Source: Xylocopa sonorina (taxonomy: Eukaryota > Arthropoda > Insecta > Hymenoptera > Apidae). Taken from it: 64,000 nt of DNA. The notes beneath the pieces are model-generated. The model made no database searches, was not told the origin of the DNA, and saw nothing but the letters and a program-made list of their open reading frames with translations. Where the stretch lies: positions 434,001-498,000 of the forward strand of contig NW_027490175.1 in assembly GCF_050948175.1 (NCBI RefSeq). The letters run 5' to 3'. Positions 41,953 to 55,900 of the stretch are shown here, piece after piece; within the stretch, counting starts at the first letter, position 1, and every line of letters begins with the position of its first letter. The translations under genes were made by a program, and so were the position numbers.

Positions 41953-43512
41953 TTGAAGTGTAGACGTGGAATACATAACTCTTCGCAAATCATATTATAT
42001 CTTACCATGAAACATAGAAATGAGATGCGATATCGAGTTTTAAGAAGCATTAGAACTCTATTGCTACGATACCTAGACATCTGCAGACGCTATTTCCTAG
42101 CAAGGAAGGGTCGCATTTACATTCATTTGAAGTGTAGACGAGGAATACATAACACTTCGCAAATCATGTTATATCTTACCATGGAACATAGAAATGAGAT
42201 GCGATATCGCGTTTTAAGAAGCATTAGAACTCTATTGTTACGATACGAAGACATCTGCAAACGCTATTTCCTAGCGAGGAGGTGTCGCATTCACATTCAT
42301 ATGAAGTGTAGACGAGGAATACATAACAACTCGCAAATCATGTTATATCTTACCATGAAACATAGAAATGAGATGCAATATCGCGTTTTAAGAATCATAA
42401 GAACTCTATTGCTACGATACGTAGACATCTGCAAACGCTATTTCCTTGCGAGGAAGTGTCGCATTTACACTCATCTGAAGTGTAGACGAGGAATACATGA
42501 CACTTCGCAAATCATATTATATCTTACCATGAAACATAGAAATGAGATGCGATGTCGCGTTTCAAGAAGCATTAGAAAGCTATTGCTACGATACGTAGAC
42601 ATCTGCAATCGGTATTTCCTTGCAAGGAAGTGTCGCATTTACTTTCATTTGAATCGTGGACGAGGAATGCATAACACTTCGCAATGAATAATATATCTCA
42701 TGAAACATAGATATGAGATGCATTATCTCGTTTTAAGAAGCATTTGAACTCTATTTCTTCGATACGTAGACATCTGCAAACGCTATTTCCTTGCAAGGAA
42801 GTGTCGCATTTACATTCATTTGAAGTGTAGACGTGGAATACATTACACTTCGCAAATCATGTTATATCTTGCCATGAAACATAGAAATGAGATGCGATAT
42901 CGCGTTTTAAGAATCATAAGAACTCTATTGCTACGATACGTAGACATCTGCAAACGCTATTTCCTTGCAAGGAAGTGTCGCATTTACATTCATTTGAATC
43001 GTAGACGAGGAATGCATAACACTTCGCAAATCATATTACATCTTACCATGAAACATAGAAATGAGATGCGAAATCGAGTTTTAAGAAGCATTAGAACTCT
43101 ATTGCTACGATACCTAGGCATCTGCAGACGCTATTTCCTAGCAAGGAAGTGTCGCATTTACATTCATTTGAAGTGTAGACGAGGAATACATGACACTTCG
43201 CAAATCATATTATATCTTACCATGAAACATAGAAATGAGATGCGATATCGCGTTTTAAGAAGCATTAGAAAGCTATTGCTACGATACGTAGACATCTGCA
43301 ATCGGTATTTCCTTGCAAGGAAGTGTCGCATTTACTTTCATTTGAATCGTAGACGAGGAATGCATAACACTTCGCAATGAATAATATATCTCATGAAACA
43401 TAGATATGAGATGCAATATCTCGTTTTAAGAAGCATTTGAACTCTATTTCTTCGATACGTAGACATCTGCAAACGCTATTTCCTTGCAAGGAAGTGTCGC
43501 ATTTACATTCAT
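41953..43512 (+). repeat. 9-monomer (1,560 bp) module
   Basis: Counterpart of 27534-29093 at offset 14,419, and repeated at 45601-47160 at offset 3,648. CCTAGG lies at 43113-43118. A private ACAACTCGC is seen near 42326, where the others read ACAATTCGC. Confidence 0.85.
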
Positions 43513-45600
43513 TTGAAGTGTAGACGTGGAATACATAACACTTCGCAAATCATGTTATATCTTGCCATGAAACATAGAAATGAGATGCGATATCGCGTTT
43601 TAAGAATCATAAGAACTCTATTGCTACGATACGTAGACATCTGCAAACGCTATTTCCTTGCAAGGAAGTGTCGCATTTACATTCATTTGAATCGTAGACG
43701 AGGAATGCATAACACTTCGCAAATCATATTACATCTTACCATGAAACATAGAAATGAGATGCGATATCGAGCTTTAAGGAGCATTAGAACTCTATTGCTA
43801 CGATACCTAGACATCTGCAGACGCTATTTCCTAGCAAGGAAGTGTCGCATTTACTTTCATTTGAATCATAGACGAGGAGTGCATAACTCTTCGCAAATCA
43901 TATGACATCTTACCATGAAACATAGAAATGAGATGCGATATCGAGTTTTAAGAAGCATTAGAACTCTATTGCTACGATACCTAGACATCTGCAGACGCTA
44001 TTTCCTAGCAAGGAAGGGTCGCATTTACATTCATTTGAAGTGTAGACGAGGAATACATAACACTTCGCAAATCATGTTATATCTTACCATGAAACATAGA
44101 AATGAGATGCGATATCGCGTTTTAAGAAGCATTAGAAATCTATTGCTACGATACCTAGACATCTGCAGACGCTATTTCCTAGCAAGGAAGTGTCGCATTT
44201 ACATTCATTTGAATCATAGACGAGGAGTGCATAACTCTTCGCAAATCATATTACATCTTACCATGAAACATAGAAATGAGATGCGATATCGAGTTTTAAG
44301 AAGCATTAGAACTCTATTGCTACGATACCTAGACATCTGCAGACGCTATTTCCTAGCAAGGAAGGGTCGCATTTACGTTCATTTGAAGTGTAGACGAGGA
44401 ATACATAACACTTCGCAAATCATGTTATATCTTACCATGGAACATAGAAATGAGATGCGATATCGCGTTTTAAGAATCATATGAACTCTATTGCTGCGAT
44501 ACGTAGACATCTGCAATCGCTATTTCCTAGCAAGGAAGTGTCGCATTTACATTCATTTGAAGTGTAGACGAGGAATACATGATACTTCGCGAATCATATT
44601 ATATCTTACCATGAAACATAGAAATGAGATGCGATATCGCGTTTTAAGAAGCATTTGAACTCTATTTCTTCGATACGTAGATATCTGCAAACGCTATTTC
44701 CTTGCAAGGAAGTGTCGCATTTACATTCATTTGAAGTGTAGACGTGGAATACATAACTCTTCGCAAATCATATTATATCTTACCATGAAACATAGAAATG
44801 AGATGCGATATCGAGTTTTAAGAAGCATTAGAACTCTATTGCTACGATACCTAGACATCTGCAGACGCTATTTCCTTGCAAGGAAGTGTCGCATTTACAT
44901 TCATTTGAATCGTAGACGAGGAATGCATAACACTTCGCAAATCATATTACATCTTACCATGAAACATAGAAATGAGATGCGATATCGAGCTTTAGGAAGC
45001 ATTAGAACTCTATTGCTACGATACCTAGACATCTGCAGACGCTATTTCCTAGCAAGGAAGTGTCGCATTTACATTCATTTGAATCATAGACGAGGAGTGC
45101 ATAACTCTTCGCAAATCATATTACATCTTACCATGAAACATAGAAATGAGATGCGATATCGAGTTTTAAGAAGCATTAGAACTCTATTGCTACGATACCT
45201 AGATATCTGCAGACGCTATTTCCTAGCAAGGAAGGGTCGCATTTACGTTCATTTGAGGTGTAGACGAGGAATACATAACACTTCGCAAATCATGTTATAT
45301 CTTACCATGGAACATAGAAATGAGATGCGATATCGCGTTTTAAGAATCATATGAACTCTATTGCTGCGATACGTAGACATCTGCAATCGCTATTTCCTAG
45401 CAAGGAAGTGTCGCATTTACATTCATTTGAAGTGTAGACGAGGAATACATGATACTTCGCGAATCATATTATATCTTACCATGAAACATAGAAATGAGAT
45501 GCGATATCGCGTTTTAAGAAGCATTTGAACTCTATTTCTTCGATACGTAGATATCTGCAAACGCTATTTCCTTGCAAGGAAGTGTCGCATTTACATTCAT

Positions 45601-47160
45601 TTGAAGTGTAGACGTGGAATACATAACTCTTCGCAAATCATATTATATCTTACCATGAAACATAGAAATGAGATGCGATATCGAGTTTTAAGAAGCATTA
45701 GAACTCTATTGCTACGATACCTAGACATCTGCAGACGCTATTTCCTAGCAAGGAAGGGTCGCATTTACATTCATTTGAAGTGTAGACGAGGAATACATAA
45801 CACTTCGCAAATCATGTTATATCTTACCATGGAACATAGAAATGAGATGCGATATCGCGTTTTAAGAAGCATTAGAACTCTATTGTTACGATACGAAGAC
45901 ATCTGCAAACGCTATTTCCTAGCGAGGAGGTGTCGCATTCACATTCATATGAAGTGTAGACGAGGAATACATAACAATTCGCAAATCATGTTATATCTTA
46001 CCATGAAACATAGAAATGAGATGCAATATCGCGTTTTAAGAATCATAAGAACTCTATTGCTACGATACGTAGACATCTGCAAACGCTATTTCCTTGCGAG
46101 GAAGTGTCGCATTTACACTCATCTGAAGTGTAGACGAGGAATACATGACACTTCGCAAATCATATTATATCTTACCATGAAACATAGAAATGAGATGCGA
46201 TGTCGCGTTTCAAGAAGCATTAGAAAGCTATTGCTACGATACGTAGACATCTGCAATCGGTATTTCCTTGCAAGGAAGTGTCGCATTTACTTTCATTTGA
46301 ATCGTGGACGAGGAATGCATAACACTTCGCAATGAATAATATATCTCATGAAACATAGATATGAGATGCATTATCTCGTTTTAAGAAGCATTTGAACTCT
46401 ATTTCTTCGATACGTAGACATCTGCAAACGCTATTTCCTTGCAAGGAAGTGTCGCATTTACATTCATTTGAAGTGTAGACGTGGAATACATTACACTTCG
46501 CAAATCATGTTATATCTTGCCATGAAACATAGAAATGAGATGCGATATCGCGTTTTAAGAATCATAAGAACTCTATTGCTACGATACGTAGACATCTGCA
46601 AACGCTATTTCCTTGCAAGGAAGTGTCGCATTTACATTCATTTGAATCGTAGACGAGGAATGCATAACACTTCGCAAATCATATTACATCTTACCATGAA
46701 ACATAGAAATGAGATGCGAAATCGAGTTTTAAGAAGCATTAGAACTCTATTGCTACGATACCTAGGCATCTGCAGACGCTATTTCCTAGCAAGGAAGTGT
46801 CGCATTTACATTCATTTGAAGTGTAGACGAGGAATACATGACACTTCGCAAATCATATTATATCTTACCATGAAACATAGAAATGAGATGCGATATCGCG
46901 TTTTAAGAAGCATTAGAAAGCTATTGCTACGATACGTAGACATCTGCAATCGGTATTTCCTTGCAAGGAAGTGTCGCATTTACTTTCATTTGAATCGTAG
47001 ACGAGGAATGCATAACACTTCGCAATGAATAATATATCTCATGAAACATAGATATGAGATGCAATATCTCGTTTTAAGAAGCATTTGAACTCTATTTCTT
47101 CGATACGTAGACATCTGCAAACGCTATTTCCTTGCAAGGAAGTGTCGCATTTACATTCAT
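45601..47160 (+). repeat. 9-monomer (1,560 bp) module
   Basis: Counterpart of 32226-33786 (offset 13,375) and of 41953-43512 (offset 3,648). CCTAGG lies at 46761-46766. It lacks the 1 bp insertion found near 33256. Downstream it continues like 43.5 kb, not like 33.8 kb. Confidence 0.85.
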
Positions 47161-50100
47161 TTGAAGTGTAGACGTGGAATACATAACACTTCGCAAATCA
47201 TGTTATATCTTGCCATGAAACATAGAAATGAGATGCGATATCGCGTTTTAAGAATCATAAGAACTCTATTGCTACGATACGTAGACATCTGCAAACGCTA
47301 TTTCCTTGCAAGGAAGTGTCGCATTTACATTCATTTGAATCGTAGACGAGGAATGCATAACACTTCGCAAATCATATTACATCTTACCATGAAACATAGA
47401 AATGAGATGCGATATCGAGCTTTAAGGAGCATTAGAACTCTATTGCTACGATACCTAGACATCTGCAGACGCTATTTCCTAGCAAGGAAGTGTCGCATTT
47501 ACTTTCATTTGAATCATAGACGAGGAGTGCATAACTCTTCGCAAATCATATGACATCTTACCATGAAACATAGAAATGAGATGCGATATCGAGTTTTAAG
47601 AAGCATTAGAACTCTATTGCTACGATACCTAGACATCTGCAGACGCTATTTCCTAGCAAGGAAGGGTCGCATTTACATTCATTTGAAGTGTAGACGAGGA
47701 ATACATAACACTTCGCAAATCATGTTATATCTTACCATGGAACATAGAAATGAGATGCGATATCGCGTTTTAAGAATCATATGAACTCTATTGCTGCGAT
47801 ACGTAGACATCTGCAATTGCTATTTCCTACCAAGGAAGTGTCGCATTTACATTCATTTGAAGTGTAGACGAGGAATACATGATACTTCGCGAATCATATT
47901 ATATCTTACCATGAAACATAGAAATGAGATGCGATATCGCGTTTTAAGAAGCATTAGAACACTATTGCTACGATACGCAGACATCTGCAAACGCTATTTC
48001 CTAGCGAGGAAGTGTCGCATTTACATTTATTTGAAGTGTAGACGAGGAATACATAACTTTTCGCACAACATATTACATCTTACCATGAAACATAGAAATG
48101 AGATGCGATATCGAGTTTTAAGAAGCATTAGAACTCTATTGCAACGATACCTAGACATCTGCAGACGCTATTTCCTTGCAAGGAAGTGTCGCATTTACAT
48201 TCATTTGAAGTGTAGACGTGGAATACATAACTCTTCGCAAATCATATTATATCTTACCATGAAACATAGAAATGAGATGCGATATCGAGTTTTAAGAGGC
48301 ATTAGAACTCTATTGCTACGATACCTAGACATCTGCAGACGCTATTTCCTAGCAAGGAAGGGTCGCATTTACATTCATTTGAAGTGTAGACGAGGAATAC
48401 ATAACACTTCGCAAATCATGTTATATCTTACCATGGAACATAGAAATGAGATGCGATATCGCGTTTTAAGAATCATATGAACTCTATTGCTGCGATACGT
48501 AGACATCTGCAATCGCTATTTCCTAGCAAGGAAGTGTCGCATTTACATTCATTTGAAGTGTAGACGAGGAATACATGATACTTCGCGAATCATATTATAT
48601 CTTACCATGAAACATAGAAATGAGATGCGATATCGCGCTTTAAGAAGCATTAGAACTCTATTGCTACGATACGTAGACATCTGCAAACGCTATATCCTTG
48701 CAAGAAAGTGTCGCATTTACATTCATTTGAATCGTAGACGAGGAATGCATAACACTTCGCAATGAATATTATATCTTATCATGAAACATAGATATGAGAT
48801 GCAATATCTCGTTTTAAGAAGCATTAGAACTCTATTGCTACGATACGTAGACATCTGCAAACGCTATTTCCTAGCGAGGATGTGTCGCATTCACATTCAT
48901 TTGAAGTGTAGACGAGGAATACATAACACTTCGCAAATCATGTTACATCTTACCATGAAACATAGAAATGAGATGCGATATCGAGTTTTAAGAAGCATTA
49001 GAACTCTATTGCAACGATACCTAGACATCTGCAGACGCTATTTCCTAGCAAGGAAGGGTCGCATTTACATTCATTTGAAGTGTAGACGAGGAATACATAA
49101 CACTTCGCAAATCATGTTATATCTTACCATGAAACATAGAAATGAGTTGCGATATCGCGTTTTAAGAATCATATGAACTCTATTGCTACGATACGTAGAC
49201 ATCTGCAATTGCTATTTCCTAGCAATTAAGTGTCGCATTTACATTCATTTGAAGTGCAGACGAGGAATACATGATACTTCGCAAATCATATTATATCTTA
49301 CCATGAAACATAGAAATGAGATGCGATATCGCGTTTTATGAAGCATTAGAACACTATTGCTACGATAGGTAGACATTTGCGACGCTATTTCCTAGCAAAG
49401 AAGTGTCGCATTTACATTTATTTGAAGTGTAGACGAGGAATACATAACTTTTCGCAAATCATATTATATCTTACCATGAAACATAGAAATGAGATGCGAT
49501 ATCGCGTTTTAAGAAGCATTAGAACTCTATTGCTACGATACCTAGACATCTGCAGACGCTATTTCCTAGCAAGGAAGGGTCGCATTTACATTCATTTGAA
49601 GTGTAGACGAGGAATACATAACACTTCGCAAATAATGTTATATCTTACCATGAAACATAGAAATGAGATGCGATATCGCGTTTTAAGAATCATAAGAACT
49701 CTATTGCTACGATACGTAGACATCTGCAAACGCTATTTCCTTGCAAGGAAGTGTCGCATTTACATTCATTTGAATCGTAGGCGAGGAATGCATAACACTT
49801 CGCAATGAATATTATATCTTATCATGAAACATAGAGATGCGATGCAATATCTCGTTTTAAGAAGCATTTGATCTCTATTGCTTCGATACGTAGACATCTG
49901 CAAACGCTATTTCCTTGCAAGGAAGTGTCGCATATACATTCATTTGAATTGTAGACGGGGAATACATGATACTTCGCAAATCTTATTATATCTTACCATG
50001 AAACATAGAAATGAGATGCGATATCGCGTTTTAAGAAGCATTTGAACTCTATTGCTTCGATACGTAGACATCTGCAAACGCTATTTCCTTGCAAGGAAGT

Positions 50101-52926
50101 GTCTCATTTACATTCATTTGAGGTGTAGACGAGGAATACATGACACTTCGCAAATCATATTATATCTTACCTTGAAACATAGAAATGAGATGCGATATCG
50201 CGTTTTAAGAAGCATTAGAAAGCTATTGCTACGATACGTAGACATCTGCAAACGCTATTTCCTTGCAAGGAAGTGTCGCATTTACATTCATTTGAAGTGT
50301 AGACGAGGAATACGTGACACTTCGCAAGTCATATTATATCTTACCATGAAACATAGAAATGAGATGCGATATCGCGTTTTAAGAAGCATTAGAACACTAT
50401 TGCTACGATAGGTAGACATTTGCAAACGCTATATCCTAGCAAGGAAGTGTCGCATTTACATTTATTTGAAGTGTAGACGAGGAATACATAACTCTTCGCA
50501 AATCATATTATATCTTACCATGAAACATAGAAATGAGATGCGATATCGCATTTTAAGAAGCATTAGAACTCTATTGCTACGATACCTAGACATCTGCAGA
50601 CGCTATTTCCTAGCAAGGAAGTGTCGCATTTACATTCATTTGAAGTGTAGACGAGGAATACATGATACTTCGCAAATGATATCATATCCTACCATGAAAC
50701 ATAGAAATGAGATGCGATATCGCGTTTTAAGAAGCATTAGAAATCTATTGCTACGATACGTAGACATCTGCAAACGCTATTTCCTAGCGAGGAAGTGTCG
50801 CATTCACATTCATTTGAAGTGTAGACGAGGAATACATAACACTTCGCAAATCATGTTACATCTTACCATGAAACATAGAAATGAGATGCGATATCGAGTT
50901 TTAAGAAGCATTAGAACTCTATTGCAACGATACCTAGACATCTGCAGACGCTATTTCCTAGCAAGGAAGGGTCGCATTTACATTCATTTGAAGTGTAGAC
51001 GAGGAATACATAACACTTCGCAAATCATGTTATATCTTACCATGGAACATAGAAATGAGATGCGATATCGCGTTTTAAGAAGCATTAGAAAGCTATTGCT
51101 ACGATACGTAGACATCTGCAATCGGTATTTCCTTGCAAGGAAGTGTCGCATTTACTTTCATTTGAATCGTAGACGAGGAATGCATAACACTTCGCAATGA
51201 ATAATATGTCTCATGAAACATAGATATGAGATGCAATATCTCGTTTTAAGAAGCATTTGAACTCTATTTCTTCGATACGTAGATATCTGCAAACGCTATT
51301 TCCTTGCAAGGAAGTGTCGCATTTACATTCATTTGAAGTGTAGACGTGGAATACATAACTCTTCGCAAATCATATTATATCTTACCATGAAACATAGAAA
51401 TGAGATGCGATATCGAGTTTTAAGAAGCATTAGAACTCTATTGCTACGATACCTAGACATCTGCAGACGCTATTTCCTAGCAAGGAAGGGTCGCATTTAC
51501 ATTCATTTGAAGTGTAGACGAGGAATACATAACACTTCGCAAATCATGTTATATCTTACCATGGAACATAGAAATGAGATGCGATATCGCGTTTTAAGAA
51601 TCATATGAACTCTATTGCTGCGATACGTAGACATCTGCAATCGCTATTTCCTAGCAAGGAAGTGTCGCATTTACATTCATTTGAAGTGTAGACGAGGAAT
51701 ACATGATACTTCGCGAATCATATTATATCTTACCATGAAACATAGAAATGAGATGCGATATCGCGTTTTAAGAAGCATTAGAAATCTATTGCTACGATAC
51801 GTAGACATCTGCAAACGCTATTTCCTAGCGAGGAAGTGTCGCATTCACATTCATTTGAAGTGTAGACGAGGAATACATAACACTTCGCAAATCATGTTAC
51901 ATCTTACCATGAAACATAGAAATGAGATGCGATATCGAGTTTTAAGAAGCATTAGAACTCTATTGCAACGATACCTAGACATCTGCAGACGCTATTTCCT
52001 AGCAAGGAAGGGTCGCATTTACTTTCATTTGAAGTGTAGACGAGGAATACATAACACTTCGCAAATCATGTTATATCTTACCATGAAACATAGAAATGAG
52101 ATGCGATATCGCGTTTTAAGAAGCATTAGAAATCTGTTGCTACGATACGTAGACATCTGCAATTGCTATTTCCTAGCAAGGACGTGTCGCATTTACATTC
52201 ATTTGAAGTGTAGACGAGGAATACATGATACTTCGCAAATCATATTATATCTTACCATGAAACATAGAAATGAGATGCGATATCGCGCTTTAAGAAGCAT
52301 TAGAACTCTATTGCTACGATACGTAGACATCTGCAAACGCTATATCCTTGCAAGAAAGTGTCGCATTTACATTCATTTGAATCGTAGACGAGGAATGCAT
52401 AACACTTCGCAATGAATATTATATCTTATCATGAAACATAGATATGAGATGCAATAACCCGTTTTAAGAAGCATTAGAACTCTATTGCTACGATACGTAG
52501 ACATCTGCAAACGCTATTTCCTAGCGAGGATGTGTCGCATTCACATTCATTTGAAGTGTAGACGAGGAATACATAACACTTCGCAAATCATGTTACATCT
52601 TACCATGAAACATAGAAATGAGATGCGATATCGAGTTTTAAGAAGCATTAGAACTCTATTGCAACGATACCTAGACATCCGCAGACGCTATTTCCTAGCA
52701 AGGAAGGGTCACATTTACATTCATTTGAAGTGCAGACGAGGAATACATAACACTTCGCAAATCATGTTATATCTTGCCATGAAACATAGAAATGAGATGC
52801 GATATCGCGTTTTAAGAAGCATTAGAACTCTATTGCTGCGATACCTAGACATCTGCAGACGCTATTTCCTTGCAAGGAAGTGTCGCATTTACATTCATTT
52901 GAAGTGTAGACGAGGAATACATGGCA
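47161..52926 (+). repeat. Mosaic of core-type modules
   Basis: 47.2-47.8 kb follows 43.5 kb. 47.79-48.48 kb follows 22.95-23.64 kb, including the rare TTTCCTACCAAGG. 48.49-48.9 kb and 52.1-52.55 kb match at offset 3,650 (marker AGCGAGGATGTGTCGC near 48874 and 52524). 49.55-50.35 kb matches 11.5-12.3 kb. One base is missing near 49380 (TTTGCGACGC). Nothing but satellite is visible. Confidence 0.8.
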
Positions 52927-55900
52927 GTTCGCAAATCATATTATATCATACCATGAAACATAGAAATGAGATGCGATATCGCGGTTTAAGAAGCAATAGA
53001 AAGCTATTGCTAACGATACGTAGGCATCTGCAAACGCTATTTCCTAGCGAGGAAGTGTCGCATTCACATTGATTTGAAGTGTAGACGTGGAATACATAAC
53101 ACTTCGCAAATCATGTTATAACTTACCATGAAACATAGAAACGAGATGCGATATCGCATTTTAAGAATCATATGAACTCTATTGCTACGATACGTAGACA
53201 TCTGTAAACGCTATTTCCTAGCAAGGAAGTGTCGCATTTACATTCATTTGAAGTGTAGACGAGGAATACATAACACTTCGCAAATCATATTACATCTTAC
53301 CATGAAACATAGAAATGAGATGCGACATCGCGTTTTAAGAATCATAAGAACTCTATTGCTACGATACGTTGACATCTGCAAACGCTATTTCCTTGCAAGG
53401 ATATGTCGCATTTACATTCATTTGAATCGTAGACGAGGAATGCATAACACTTCGCAAATCATATTACATCTTACCATGAAACATAGAAATGAGATGCGAT
53501 ATCGAGTTTTAAGAAGCATTAGATCTCGATTGCTACGATACCTAGACATCTGCAGACGCTATTTCCTAGCAAGGATATGTCGCATTTACATTCATTTGAA
53601 TCGTAGACGAGGAATGCAGAACACTTCGCAAATTATATTACATCTTACCCTGAAACATAGAAATGAGATGCGATATCGTGTTTTAAGAAGCATTAGATCT
53701 CTATTGCTACGATACCTAGACATCTGCAGACGCTATTTCCTAGCAAGGAAGTGTCGCATTTACATTCATTTGAATCGTAGACCAGGAATGCATAACACTT
53801 CGCAAATCATATTACATCTTACCATGAAACATAGAAATGAGATGCGATATCGAGTTTTAAGAAGCATTAGAACTCTATTGCTACGATACCTAGACATCTG
53901 CAGACGCTATTTCCTAGCAAGGAAGGGTCGCATTTACATTCATTTGAAGTGTAGACGAGGAATACATAACACTTCGCAAATCATGTTATATCTTGCCATG
54001 AAACATAGAAATGAGATGCGATATCGCGTTTTAAGAAGCATTAGAACTCTATTGCTACGATACCTAGACATCTGCAGACGCTATTTCCTAGCAAGGAAGT
54101 GTCGCATTTACATTCATTTGAAGTGTAGACGAGGAATACATGGCAGTTCGCAAATCATATTATATCATACCATGAAACATAGAAATGAGATGCGATATCG
54201 CGTTTTAAGAAGCAATAGAAAGCTATTGCTAACGATAAGTAGGCATCTGCAAACGCTATTTCCTAGCGAGAAAGTGTCGCATTCACATTGATTTGAAGTG
54301 TAGACGAGGAATACATAACACTTCGCAAATCATGTTATAACTTACCATGAAACATAGATATGAGATGCAATATCTCGTTTTAAGAAGCATTAGAACTCTA
54401 TTGCTACGATACGTAGACATCTGCAAACGCTATTTCCTAGCGAGGAAGTGTCGCATTTACATTCATTTGAAGTGTAGACGAGGAATACATGATACTTCGC
54501 AAATGATATCATATCCAACCATGAAACATAGAAATGAGATGCGATATCGCGTTTTAAGAAGCATTAGAGATCTGTTGCTACGATACGTAGACATCTGCAA
54601 TTGCTATTTCCTAGCAAGGAAGTGTCGCATTTACATTCATTTGAAGTGTAGACGAGGAATACATGATACTTCGCAAATCATATTATATCTTACCATGAAA
54701 CATAGAAATGAGATGCGATATCGCGTTTTAAGAGGCATTAGAACACTATTGCTACGATAGGTAGACATTTGCAAACGCTATTTCCTAGCAAAGAAGTGTC
54801 GCATTTACATTTATTTGAAGTGTAGACGAGGAATACATAACTTTTCGCAAATCATATTATATCTTACCATGAAACATAGAAATGAGATGCGATATCGCGT
54901 TTTAAGAAGCATTAGAACTCTATTGCTACAATACCTAGACATCTGCAGACGCTATTTCCTAGCAAGGAAGTGTCGCATTTACATTCATCTGAAGTGTAGA
55001 CGAGGAATACATAATACTTCGCAAATCATATTATATCTTACCATGAAACATAGAAATGAGATGCGATATCGCGTTTTAAGAAGCATTAGAACACTATTGC
55101 TACGATAGGTAGACATTTCCAAACGCTATTTCCTAGGAAGGAAGTGTCGCATTTACATTCATTTGAAGTGTAGTCGATTAATACATAACACTTCACAAAT
55201 CATATTATATCTTACCATGAAACATAGAAATGAGATGCGATATCGCGTTTTAAGAAGCATTAGAACACTATCGCTACGATAGGTAGACATCTGCAAACGC
55301 TATTTCCTTGCAAGGAAGTGTCGCATTTACATTCATTTGAAGTGTAGACGAGGAATACATGGCAGTTCGCAAATCATATTATATCATACCATGAAACATA
55401 GAAATGAGATGCGATATCGCGGTTTAAGAAGCAATAGAAAGCTATTGCTAACGATACGTAGGCATCTGCAAACGCTATTTCCTAGCGAGGAAGTGTCGCA
55501 TTCACATTGATTTGAAGTGTAGACGAGGAATACATAACACTTCGCAAATCATGTTATAACTTACCATGAAACATAGAAACGAGATGCGATATCGCGTCTT
55601 AAGAATCATATGAACTCTATTGCTACGATACGTAGACATCTGTAAACGCTATTTCCTAGCAAGGAAGTGTCGCATTTACGTTCATTTGAAGTGTTGACGA
55701 GGAATACATAACACTTCGCAAATCATATTACATCTTACCATGAAACATAGAAATGAGATGCGATATCGCGTTTTAAGAAGCATTAGAACTCTATTGTTAC
55801 GATACCTAGACATCTGCAGACGCTATTTCCTTGCAAGGAAGTGTCGCATTTACATTCATTTGAAGTGTAGACGAGGAATACATGGCAGTTCGCAAATCAT

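Larger units (their letters stand above)
33723..47160 (+). repeat. 14.6 kb segmental tandem duplication, copy 2
   Basis: Module order matches copy 1. Relative to copy 1 it has one extra monomer near 37.4 kb, lacks two monomers near 41.6 kb and lacks one 6-monomer unit near 44.5 kb. I noticed few substitutions, for example TCGCGTTTTAAG near 37168 for TCGCGTGTTAAG near 22575, and ATATCAAG near 40986 for ATATCGAG. After about 47.1 kb it continues with sequence like 43.5 kb instead of starting a third copy. Confidence 0.85.

Noticed and set aside
53182..54291. Possible gene for a 369-residue Arg-rich repeat protein, with an identical copy at 57014-58123
   Set aside because: The frame is a by-product of a 174 bp (58-codon) satellite. 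It starts at TTG, has no promoter or non-repeat domain, ends at a frameshift shared by many monomers, and its variants are mostly amino-acid-changing.
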